The notes below the pieces were generated by a model that saw only the letters and a program-made list of their open reading frames with translations, was not told where the DNA came from and made no database searches. The translations under genes and the position numbers were made by a program. From contig JARGXX010000096.1 of assembly GCA_030374765.1 (NCBI GenBank), positions 62,001 to 126,000 on the forward strand: DNA of 64,000 nt. The letters run 5' to 3'. Below, in pieces: positions 10,648-20,296 of this stretch. This DNA is from Agarophyton chilense. Taxonomy: Eukaryota; Rhodophyta; Florideophyceae; Gracilariales; Gracilariaceae. Position 1 is the stretch's first letter. Each line of letters opens with the position of its first letter.

Positions 10648-11638
10648 TTAAAATATGCCGAAAAGATAGACTAACATACAAAAGGCTTGATTCGCACAAA
10701 TTCTGCATGAAGAATGACAGTAATTGAAATAATTCCCTTTTTCAGTTACGTCTTTCCCAGAGTAAAGAGTTATTAGTCTCTTTTGATTGGAATACGCATT
10801 ATCTGCGAATAATGTAGCCCAGCACTGTAAACGATCCGTTCCTAGTAATTCATAAAGATTTGTAGCGGCCAGGGCTGTGGAGTCATGCGTACCTCCCGCA
10901 TGTCGGGCGGATATGAAATAAAACTTGTAATTTGCATCCACTGTGACCTGTACAATAATGAAAAAAAACACCTTCTATTGAAGTACTTGCGAGGGTTCAC
11001 AGCCTCTGGCAGACGAACCTGGCGTATTTTAATCGCGATCCCGTCCAGCGCTACAATGACTGCGTTGAAAGGGCACTTTCCGCACATTCAGCTGTCGAAC
11101 AAGGATGATTTATGCTGGGCAATATTCTGTTCAAAGCCGACAATGTTTCCCCAAAGATGCAAAACACATTACATATTGCAATACCATATGGCCAAAATAA
11201 GTTCAGATAGTTGGTCCTGGCTAGGAGTGGAAGAGTTAAAAGAAGCATAACAGCAGGTGGTACTAAACTAGCAACTGTAGAGGAGCGTCGCCGGCGGCGC
11301 CGAATTGAACCTCGTATCACAGAATGCAGTAGGGAGAACTGCAATTTCGTCAGTCGGTACATCCGAGTGAACTGGGCATTAGATGAACTTAATATATGTC
11401 GCTGAGAATTAAACAGTGGTCTTACCATGACAAAACGAGATCCATGTACTTTACGTTTGGCGGATGTGGCCGTTATTGCGGTGTATAGGACATGGAGTGC
11501 CACCTTTTGCAGCCATTGCTTTGGGTTTCTGCAGGGTGGTGGTTTTCTAATGCAATGAACTCGCAGCAGTTGGAAAGCGTTTTGGGGGTAACGGAGATGC
11601 ATGGTTGGTGAACTGCATGAAATGGTGTCTCGAATCAT
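10648..11638 (-). pseudogene. PIF/Harbinger transposase (DDE_Tnp_4 type), frameshifted
   Basis: Three minus-strand frames make up one degraded transposase. The first (11638-11051) carries the N-terminal helical region, with patterns such as TNYLNLFWPYGIA and LPSINHP typical of HARBI1-like proteins. The second (11087-10842) contains VALDGIAIKI with the first catalytic Asp, then PRKYFNRR. The third (10971-10648) has VDANYKFYFISARHAGGTHDST with the second Asp, then ADNAYSN and HSSCRICANQAF near the third acidic position. Two frameshifts are needed to join them. The family cuts and pastes DNA via 3-bp target sites; terminal repeats were not found. The N-terminus is uncertain. Confidence 0.82.
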
Positions 11639-12292
11639 GCAAACTCACCACTATGTGCATCTTCGCTGTTGGAACTGGAAGAAGGCTTTTTAGTTTGGAA
11701 ATTGGAAATCTACAGTGCCCGAAATTTCCTGTTATCAATTTCTTAAACTCACAGAACGGCCCTGAGTTCACTTGCGGATCAGGGATCACGAAAGCAAGCC
11801 ATGAGCCGATTTCAAAGAGGAGAAGAGAGGCGTGACAATCCAGCTCGAGATAATTAGGACAGAGATCGATAGATGAAGCAAATGTCGCCGTTAGGGTAGC
11901 GGGAGGCTGTTCGTGAAGTCCAATTTATCGCTCATAAGGCCTCTTGCACTACCTGTCCAATCACGCTGAAAACTTGCATACGCACGCAGCACACCATCAC
12001 CAACAAGGTTATGCGCTTCCTTTTGTGGTGAGCTTCAGAGGTTTCTAAACACAGAAGCCCAAAGTTAGTGTGCAAAACAATGGACTCTATAATGTTGTAC
12101 TTGGAATATATGTAAGTTGATATAAGTAAAAAAATGCCAAAACGTGAAGGTATGCATGCAGGCAACAAATGCCTAAACACAATTTAAGATTTATAGACTT
12201 TCGGCTGATTTGAGTTTTCAGCACCATCCCATAAACCATTCAGATACAATTCTTGACGTTCTTATTTAACCAATCTGCTGAGCCAAGCATCC
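11639..12292. other. No recognisable feature
   Basis: Short frames only. The part beside 12292 is the 3' flank of the 5'-nucleotidase gene. Confidence 0.4.
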
Positions 12293-14053
12293 TCAAGCTG
12301 AACAAGTATCATCTTTGCAGTCTCCTCCTCTCTTCACCTGCGGTGGTGTGACCAATGTTTCATCCAGTTCTGTTTCGAGTCCTTCTGTTTCGTCCAGAAA
12401 CATCAGAGACGAGTCACTTTTATCGGAAACAGATGCTTCTGCATTAGCTTCATTAACAGTGGCGACGTTGGATCCTCTCATTAAGACTCGCCCCTCTGTG
12501 ACTGGCGAGTACGGATCGTGGTTCTCAAGATAAGTCTGTGTTGCTTCTCGAAGCATAGTCCCCCAATCTACACCCTCCACAGGCCATGAATAGCCATCAC
12601 CCCCGCTTGCGATGTAGCTATTTGTCAACAAAACATACTCTTTATCCATGTCCAGAAGATTTCCGCCAACGGTCACGCTTTCGACAGCCACCATACTTCC
12701 AGCTGGTTTTGTTCCATCCACATGAGCTTCCAGTACCATGTTAGTTATGCCGCTAGGAAAGGCGCCCTTGTTGTCTGTGCCATAAACGGATAGACCGTGG
12801 TTAATCGCATTAAGAATGGCCGATCCTTTCAAAGTCATTGAAACAATTGTGTTGCCAAACGGAAGAACGTTCACAATATCACGGAGTGTGACCTTCCCTT
12901 GGCTGAAGGAGTTTCGTAGAGTACCACCGTTGAGAAAACAAACTCGAGGCAGTTCGGATTTGTGCTCTGCCGCAATGTACATCATAGCATCACAAACCAA
13001 ATGACCCATAGAACAGCCCGAATTAATGTAAGACCCATCTTCCGGAAGCCGCTCTGGACCTCGACAAGCTTGTCCGCCGATCACATTGTCTGTGGTAGTG
13101 CACACAACCTCGCCGGCCTTCCTAGCGACTTGATAGTTGTACATCTGTACCTTGAGTAGAACTGCGGGGTCAAGTTTGATGCGAAAGTCCACAGGGACGT
13201 ATGAATGTGATTTGACCATAACGTTCCCATCTTCATCGAAGTTGAGATCGAGCACCCCGATGTAACGACCATGGGCATATGCCTGGGTGACAAAACAAAC
13301 GGAACCATCATCGCGAGTAACCTCAACGGGGTATTTTCCTTCGTCGAGGTTTGTGTGAGAATGACCACCGATAATGATATCAATCTCCTTGACGTTGCGA
13401 CATGTCTCAATGTCGTTGTTGTAGCCCTGATGTGTTATAGCAATCACATTCTTCCGCTGAGAGCATTGGTCGATAGACTTGAGTAGGAAAGAATCCTCAT
13501 CTTCAATGGAAACATTTTCTTCAACAGCTGCCAGATCAAGAGTCTCCTTGGTAAGAGCAGACACCCAGCAGATGTTGTGAACATCAACAAAGCGGAAGAG
13601 GGGAAGATCATCCATTCCCTGGCCGGAAAAAAAGACATTTGAAGCTAGAAACTTTGTGCGCGGGGCGATCTGGCGTACGGTGTCGTTGATATGGGAGTTT
13701 CCATAGTCAAACTCATGGTTTCCAAAAGTGGCAAAGTCATATTCCATCCATTTGTACGCTTCAATGGCAATGTCTTGCTTGAAAACCGTATCCAGCAAGG
13801 ATCCTTGTACCCAGTCACCGGCTTGGATCTTGACATCACACGAGAGTGAACTGAGAGCAGTTGAAAGACGGGCGATGCCGGAATAACAGTTATCCTTCAC
13901 AGAATCCCACCATTGACATTTGACGTTGGAGTCGCCGACTTCAAGATACTTTGCGTGGAAGTCATTGGTGTGGCACACGCGAAGTGTCTTACCGTAGACA
14001 ACGGAAATCAAGAGTAAGACGACGGGGAAACAGCGGATTGACGGCATGGGCAT
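12293..14053 (-). CDS. Secreted 5'-nucleotidase / UshA-type metallophosphoesterase
   Basis: An intact, intronless frame of 586 codons; ATG at 14051-14053, a second ATG two codons on, stop TGA at 12293. Residues 1-21 form a signal peptide (basic start, hydrophobic core, then G-K). The calcineurin-like domain shows HTNDFH (Asp31, His33), AGDW (Asp80), FGNHEFD (Asn112, His113), a later THQG and GGHSH near residue 230: the full dinuclear metal site. The 5'-nucleotidase C-terminal domain shows NGGTLRNSF near 380 and SGGDGYS near 480, the substrate-specificity region. Length fits the family's usual 550-600. The reaction is hydrolysis of nucleoside 5'-monophosphates outside the cell, releasing phosphate and nucleoside. 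The last 60 residues are acidic, with no hydrophobic GPI-type tail, suggesting a soluble secreted enzyme. Exact substrate is not decidable. Confidence 0.95.
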   Translation of the reverse strand: MPMPSIRCFPVVLLLISVVYGKTLRVCHTNDFHAKYLEVGDSNVKCQWWDSVKDNCYSGIARLSTALSSLSCDVKIQAGDWVQGSLLDTVFKQDIAIEAYKWMEYDFATFGNHEFDYGNSHINDTVRQIAPRTKFLASNVFFSGQGMDDLPLFRFVDVHNICWVSALTKETLDLAAVEENVSIEDEDSFLLKSIDQCSQRKNVIAITHQGYNNDIETCRNVKEIDIIIGGHSHTNLDEGKYPVEVTRDDGSVCFVTQAYAHGRYIGVLDLNFDEDGNVMVKSHSYVPVDFRIKLDPAVLLKVQMYNYQVARKAGEVVCTTTDNVIGGQACRGPERLPEDGSYINSGCSMGHLVCDAMMYIAAEHKSELPRVCFLNGGTLRNSFSQGKVTLRDIVNVLPFGNTIVSMTLKGSAILNAINHGLSVYGTDNKGAFPSGITNMVLEAHVDGTKPAGSMVAVESVTVGGNLLDMDKEYVLLTNSYIASGGDGYSWPVEGVDWGTMLREATQTYLENHDPYSPVTEGRVLMRGSNVATVNEANAEASVSDKSDSSLMFLDETEGLETELDETLVTPPQVKRGGDCKDDTCSA

Positions 14054-14170
14054 GACCGGATGGGTAAAGTTGCGAGAAATGGAGCACTAGGAGGCTGGTG
14101 AGACGCGCGGGTCATTTCCGTGTGGCAGAGACGATTGAGAGGTGAGCCATATGTAAGTCAGCTCAAAGCT

Positions 14171-14195
14171 TGTGTATGTGTGGGTGTGTGTGTGA
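14171..14195. repeat. GT-rich microsatellite upstream of the 5'-nucleotidase
   Basis: Imperfect TG repeats about 120-140 bp upstream of the minus-strand start codon. Confidence 0.7.
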
Positions 14196-14374
14196 AGATG
14201 AAACGGGAGGTTCCAGAAGATATGTGGAGTTTGGGGGGTATCGACTGAACGTGTAGTCCAGAATTTGGAAGCAATGCTTCCGGTAAGCTATGGAGGAAAG
14301 GGAAAGGGCCAATAAGAATATGAAACTGGTCTATGGCAAGGAATTGAGGGTATTAAATAATTTAGTTGAATAAG

Positions 14375-14432
14375 GGCCGGCACATTTCATTTATCAATTA
14401 TCTTGATAATTGATAAATGAAATGTGCCGGCC
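14375..14432. repeat. Perfect 28-bp inverted repeat with 2-nt loop
   Basis: Arms 14375-14402 and 14405-14432 are exact reverse complements around TT, starting GGCCGGCACATTTC. It lies 322 bp upstream of the 5'-nucleotidase start. It could be a fold-back element (MITE), a cruciform-forming site, or a regulatory element. Confidence 0.95.
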
Positions 14433-14433
14433 G

Positions 14434-14457
14434 AGCAATCTGTACAATCAGATTGCT
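14434..14457. repeat. Second hairpin, 9-bp perfect stem
   Basis: AGCAATCTG and CAGATTGCT are separated by six bases, one base after the 28-bp palindrome. Confidence 0.85.
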
Positions 14458-14496
14458 GGTGACTGGCGGCGCGTTTATCGAGTAGATGTTAGCGTT

Positions 14497-14518
14497 CTGT
14501 TTGCTTGCTGTCAAACAG
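14497..14518. repeat. Third hairpin, 7-bp perfect stem
   Basis: CTGTTTG and CAAACAG around an 8-nt loop; third in a row of inverted repeats. Confidence 0.7.
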
Positions 14519-14635
14519 CATTACAGTGACAGAAAAGTACTTAAGATAGACGACGACGACAAAGTAAAGAAAGACGACTAAGGTTCTCCAGTCACACTTG
14601 CCGTCGATATTCGCTGTTGTGCTAGAGAACTTATA

Positions 14636-17600
14636 TTAAAAATAATAATTATTGCCAAACACATCTCGGGAGATGCGTTGCGCTCTCTGACAGAGGTGTA
14701 TTCGGCGCGTGTAACCCACGGACATTCCCTTCATTTTTTGTTTCGGTACCCCAACGGCACCCACCTTTCTTGCCCATCGCTCAGCATCTTTGGCTCTTAC
14801 CTTGGCGCAGACTACAGTAGACCTCTTCACGTGGCGTCTTGCCTTTGGGTCAATACTGTCTGAAATCTTTGTCTTGTAAACTTCAGGATCATTTAAGGAA
14901 GCAAAAAATCTTAAACTTTGTCGAAGTTCTTTGAAAAAAAAGTGCGCCAAAGATTCAAATTTATAGTACATCTTGACTTGTGCAATACAAAACGTCTTAG
15001 ATTCCTCAATTTGAACGTCTTGAAAGAGCACAAAACGCTCAGAACCATCGATAATGCTCACTTGGAAAAGATTGTTGCAATTTTCAAAGCGACTGTCGAT
15101 AATTCTTTTTCGCCAAACAAATACCTTGTCTCTAGTTTTAGTTTACTCGCTATGCTGCAGTAGATACTCTGTGCTTCAGCCCCAGGTCAATACGCAGCTT
15201 TGTCATAATTTTTCCAAGTTCATGTCTTGACGCCCTGACTAATTTCGTCCCACTATCTAACGTTTCTCGTTACTATGCCACCTTCGACTGAGCCCAAAGT
15301 TTTGTGTTTCTCTCGAAATCTAGAATAAAAGGAACAAATCCGTCAGGTCCAAAAGTATCATTTATTTCTTTGAGTATAACCGAAAGAGCAAATTGCTGGT
15401 CCGTATTACTCTCTCGAAGAACGATTTTCTTGTACTTCCGTCGCAAGGACTGGTGGCATCGTTTACCAATACCAAGATTTGAGTCGCTTTTATTCTAGTT
15501 CTCACAACATGAACATTAGATATTGCCGCGATGTTTATTAAAAGATGAACACAAGCCGGTTCCTGGTAGACTAACATCCGGTTTAACAGTCCAGTGCATA
15601 TTACTGTCCAACATATAAGTATCTACCGCTATATGACTTTTATTGATATATCTAGGAAAAAACACGCAACGGAGAATTGAATACCTTCGTCCACTATGTG
15701 TAGGACCGATTTGTCATCCAGGTACATGAAATCTAGAAGAATCTTATCATTTAACCGAATGTTCTAGGCATTAATTGCAACTCTGAAGCGAGTTGGAGCG
15801 TTTTGAATCTTTTGAAAAAAATTGAATTTTTTTGTCTGGTCCTCGAAAATAGATAAATACTCTTGTAAAGCGTTTTTCAGACGTTCTATTTGCATAAAGT
15901 TGAGCAATTCTCAGCAGAGAGTTGAAATAAGTGTTTACAAAGCTTCACTACTTTGGATTTAGTAAAGAAAGTACGTTTTTGAAGAGCCACGTCAACAAAC
16001 ACATATTCACTTCTATCTCTGCGTAAAAGAGTAGATCATTTACTAACATACTGTTCGGATCCATCATCATGGCGAATGCGTGATCGTTTGGTTTAGTGAT
16101 GTGAAACTGTTCTCACAATCAAGTATTCTTTGTCCAGGACGTCTTTACCTAAGAGAGTGGATTTATCGGCTTGAACGTCTTTAAGTTTGATCAGTGTAAG
16201 ATGGAAAAGAGGTGGTGTTGCTATAAATATCACGACTTGCCCTATTTAATCAAAGCTTGTTTCGGCGAAACGAATCTCAATTTTTTGATAGCAACAACAT
16301 ATTTTCGAGAACCAATGTCCTCGATAACTTTATATAGACGAGATTGGCGATGATTCTGTATAATATTGCAACAGATATACCCATTTTGTGGATGTCTTTC
16401 ACTACTTCTTTGCGCCTCAGATGGATGGTTTTTTGGGAAGCAAACCATTGAACTGGACGACGAAGACGAGACATGTTATCCTGTTGTCTTCTTGAAAATT
16501 CTGAGGCAAGAAGTAATTCAAAGGAGCAACAAAACTTCTTAAAGCAGCCATCAAGTAGTTTGTACACCATTCTTCATCAACCGCTTCAATATATCCTCAT
16601 CTTTCGCCTAATGAGCAAGTGGTTAGTCCGTCAAACAGGCGAAATTTCTCTACATTACGCTCGGAATAATTTTCGTGGGGTTGAATAGAGAAATTATTAG
16701 CGTTAAAAGTTTCTTTCAATCCCAAGAACGAGATCTGAAACAATAGATACAGAAGAATCATCCCCATTTGGCAAAAGTGGGCTAGCGTGATAACGGAAAG
16801 ATCAAGTGGACAACGTTGTCGTGGCTGCCAAGAAGCATCACACGTTTTTCACTCGCTTCTGAGCCGGCTGTTTTCAAATGGTCGAAGAAATGGTGACTAA
16901 GAAAACGGCTAACTGCTTCTGGTTTGCTGAAAGTCTTTCTCCGGTTCATGCATAAGAACATACCTTGGATCTCTTCCATACTTTTCAAAGAGAGTTTTGT
17001 CTTCCAAAACGTGAAAAGAAGATGATTTGTTAACTTTTTCAATGTCTTCTTCTAGATGTAAGATTTCGCGAAGGTCTGTAATGAAAACATTAAAGGTATA
17101 CTTCGACTCCATAATGTTGCTAATTGATATCTTCGACCACTAAAGACCGATTATGGCCTTTCGAACTTAGCCGATTTCGTGGGCTCCGGATCTGAAATGC
17201 GGTGGACACTGAGGCAAGAGTTCTTCGATGAGGGTTACAGTATTCGTGAAGCCATCCCAGAGAGAGCTTATCTCTTTCTTGGCCATGACCTTTTCAATGC
17301 TCAGTTTGTTGAGTATTTTGTACATTTGCAACTCGCGAGCCTTGAAATTGTACTCTTTTGTCATCATTTTGGCCATGTATTCAAATGACATTTTTCATGA
17401 GCATTATTAAAAAAGAAAGTGCGAGCGGGCTCATCCAGAATTTTCACATAGTAGTCAGCTCTCTTAGACGGTGTGGGACGGTGTTGACAAGCGCACACAT
17501 TAAAGTCGCTGAAGGTTAGCTCGATCGATTGTTTAATATCTCCCCCCACACCGTTGTCCTTGAAATGTTGAAGGACATAACTGGCTTTGCGTGTGCCCTT

Positions 17601-17716
17601 GACAAAAAGTGACTAGGTATTTGAAACAGATCCATGGTTTCTGTTTTCAGGTCGGGAAACGGTCTCGGTGGGAAGAGTATCATTATGATATTCATCATCC
17701 TGATCATTCTCTGCAT
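14636..17716 (-). pseudogene. Decayed Ty1/copia-type gag-protease-integrase remnants
   Basis: Reading from 17716 to 14636 on the minus strand, weak but ordered family patterns appear across many stops and shifts. At 17549-17167 gag-like patterns include EPARTFFFNNA and LLPQCPPHFRS; YGRDPRYV near 17000 fits the end of gag. At about 15860-15000 integrase-like patterns include LDFMYLDDKSVLHIVDEG, then NVHVVRTRIKA (15540-15490), and VFVWRKR with AQVKMY near 15090-14970, the usual integrase C-terminus. No intact gene remains and no LTRs were found. The 14636-14970 end is unassigned although one open frame (14636-15061) covers it. Assignment rests on my recollection of family patterns. Confidence 0.55.
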
Positions 17717-17999
17717 TGTGAGTTCAAGAAGCGGAACCTGATTTCATTTCAATGTGTTTGGATCCACTTCTTTTGAAAATTTCGGTGAATTTTGCCGATC
17801 CACAGTAGATTTTTTGACACTGCTGGAAACTAGGACTTACGACGCACATCTGCTTGCTCTGTACAGTTAGATACCTGCCCGCATGGTTTCCATCTACTTT
17901 TCGGTGAAATACATGAACCATACATGCGTTAATATAGATCGATTAGCAGTCTATCTCGACCAGAGCCTGAGAGTTGCAATGAGCTTTTCTGAATAATTG

Positions 18000-18470
18000 T
18001 CAAATTCGTAGAGAGCAGCAACATCGCGAGAAAACTTAACAAGAAAGAGCGGTGTCTGAACGAATTGTCGTTTTCATATGACTTCTGGAGAAGGCAATAT
18101 GTTTTTAAACGTTCTTTACCAATCCAAAAGACGTTTGGAATCTGTGAACATTTTCATCGGTGAAATCTTTTCAAAAATATATTCCAAATCGATTTTCAGA
18201 AAGTTGGAGAAATCAAAGGCGTTCGCAAAAGCATATCCTATGCAACCAAACACTGACCATACCACTCGGCTGCTTTGATAGCTCTTATATTGGCTGATTT
18301 TGCATCTGTTTGAAATGATTAGACAATAATACAAGATACCCAACCTGAGAAGTATCGTATTCAATATTCCCCAGCGAAGGGTCACTGTAAGCTCTGATAC
18401 ATATCGACATTCTTTACTTTCAGCAGAGAAATCTACCTGGGGCCTTCGAAGGACTGAGAATTTCACCTCA
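18000..18470 (-). pseudogene. Copia-type RNase H remnant
   Basis: A minus-strand frame (18466-18116) contains KSYQSSRVVWSVFG, YAFANAFDF and KMFTDSKRLLDW, the pattern of the C-terminal RNase H of Ty1/copia polyproteins. It lies upstream of the gag-like fragments at 17549, which is the wrong order for one element, so it probably comes from a different copy. It abuts the end of the old gypsy RNase H fragment. Confidence 0.6.
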
Positions 18471-18479
18471 TATCATCGT

Positions 18480-18658
18480 GTTCCATGAATAGCGAAAAAC
18501 GCATAGCAGAAAAGTAAGAGCTGACTATCAGCATGATACACGCTATTGCAAAATAGTCCTTTTCAGTAACCGTGTATTACTCTGCTCGGGTTCATTTAGA
18601 GCAAGGCTCCAGTACCTTACAGTAAACTTGTCTTGACTGTCTTGCTCCTGAATAGAAC
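18480..18658 (-). pseudogene. Old gypsy pol, fragment 3 (RNase H)
   Basis: The minus strand reads IQEQDSQ, VRYWSLALNEPE and, after a frame change, TEKDYFAIA then SAMRFSLFMEHDDMR: a Ty3/gypsy RNase H. It directly continues the fragment at 25076-25435 once Copia-A and one AGAAC copy are removed. Confidence 0.75.
18654..18658. repeat. Copia-A target site duplication, left (AGAAC)
   Basis: Identical to 25076-25080. Confidence 0.9.
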
Positions 18659-18846
18659 TGTTGACCGTTTGTGTCCTCACGCAAGGCGAAGCGAGTTTCC
18701 ACAACATATGCCACGTGTGAGACACGCGAGCTCTGTCGCGCAATGTGCACTGTCTAAATAAACTGGGCTGCGCCGGCGTCGAAGACACTCGACCGCCGGC
18801 GGCAACTTCCCTTGGAAGTCAACATGAAATCCTACTGTTATCAATA
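18659..18846 (+). repeat. Copia-A 5' LTR
   Basis: 188 bp, TGTTGACCG to CAATA. Ends TA rather than CA; the 3' copy ends the same way, so this is not a recent mutation. It is short for an LTR. Confidence 0.93.
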
Positions 18847-20296
18847 TTCTAGCATCGCCCGGGGTTTCGGCCCGGGCGGGCGCGCTTCGTCTCCATCAAC
18901 GGCTTTCGTAGTACAAAGTGCGTTGTGGCTATACTTGGTGCGGTTCGCTCAGTGAAAAGCTCGCTCGGTCTGTAGACCAGTTTTGGCTTGGAGAGAGATT
19001 GTAGCCAAACAAGGTGTGTATAACGTTTTCTTGCTTTACTTTGCGCGAGTTTCACTTTTCTTTGCGAGGTGATACAGGCTATGAAGATGCAACGGGCTCT
19101 GTGTTTTCTATGGAAACTACGGAATGAAGAAAAACTATGAAGTAGGAAAGAAGTTGAATTGAACACCGAACGTTTGACTTTCACGTTCATCAACGAGAGA
19201 GCTCTCATATTTTATAAATTTGGAATGTGCGTCTCTCTCTTTGACTATAATAATAATGCTCTCTACTCTTGCAGCGGTGCTGGTTTCCGCATTTTCTTGA
19301 TCGCGCTTCTGGTCAATATCCTAAATTTACTGGACGCTTTGCACTTTGGGCCTACGACTCTTTCCTGGCAAGAATCACGGTTTTGGCTTACGTCTTTCTT
19401 GGATCTCCCACCCGGCTTCTACTTTCTTTTCTGTTTCGCCATTGAAACCAAGTCTCTACCGGTTTTGAGTCTCGGACGTAACGCTTTCTGCAGTTGCCCT
19501 CACGGAAATTGCGCTTAGAAAACTGCGTTGTCAGCCTTTTGCAAATTTCGGCTTGCGCCCTAGCGCCTCTTTGATTCTCAACCACAAGCTGCGTTGTCCG
19601 TTTTCTGGCTTGTTGCCTCTGCGCTCAATGATTAGCTGAAAACTCAAAAGGTGTAAGATACCTTTCAAGAGATCCATCAACTTAGATAATATCTCTTACG
19701 GCAGGGGCGGAAAAGTCACTTGTTTTTGTGATGAATTCATGAATTTGTGAGCTCCGCGATCTCCACTAGTAGTGGCAAGGAAAATTTGCTGGAGGAGAGG
19801 TCGGAAGCTGCTCGGATTCTCATCCACAGGGGCGAAGATTGAACTACTAAGAAGTGTCACACCTTTGGAGAAGAGAACACTTTCGAAGGATTCCTACGAA
19901 AAACAGGGTACCTGAGGCAGTCTGAAGTTTAACCTACCACAGTGTCTATTCCTTCTTGCTTAGGCACTCAAAGCAAAAAAAGAAGAGAACGGAACAATAT
20001 CTCATTTTAAGAGCATAAGTACCTACCGACATCGGTTGTGGGAAGTTGCCTCAAGAGGTCGGATTGTCGTGGTGCGGGGTTATCTGCTTAGTTGCGGGGA
20101 CCCGTACTTCGTCGATCGCCTAGCTCTCGGGTCTGGGCTAGGGTCACCTTAAGTTAACACACTCTCTCCCCCCGTAGAGGACGGGTGAAGAAGAAGAACA
20201 AGAAGGAGAAGGAGAAGTGCTTCACACGTTTACCAAAGAACTTGAGGAATCCTTTCCCGCCTAAGTAGGTCGATCACCTATCCCCGCTCGTCAGAC
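18847..20296 (+). other. Copia-A leader and candidate primer site
   Basis: The sequence after the LTR is TTCTAGCATCGC, which matches 10 of 12 bases of the better primer site in Gypsy-B (TGGTAGCATCGC), then a GC-rich fold (GCCCGGG about 18858-18885). The remaining 1.4 kb has no convincing gene; a 119-codon open frame (19159-19518, +) has no recognisable motif. The long leader is unusual for copia elements. Confidence 0.5.

Noticed and set aside
19159..19518. 119-codon frame in the Copia-A leader as an extra gene
   Set aside because: No motif and no support from context; could be chance in an AT-rich leader.
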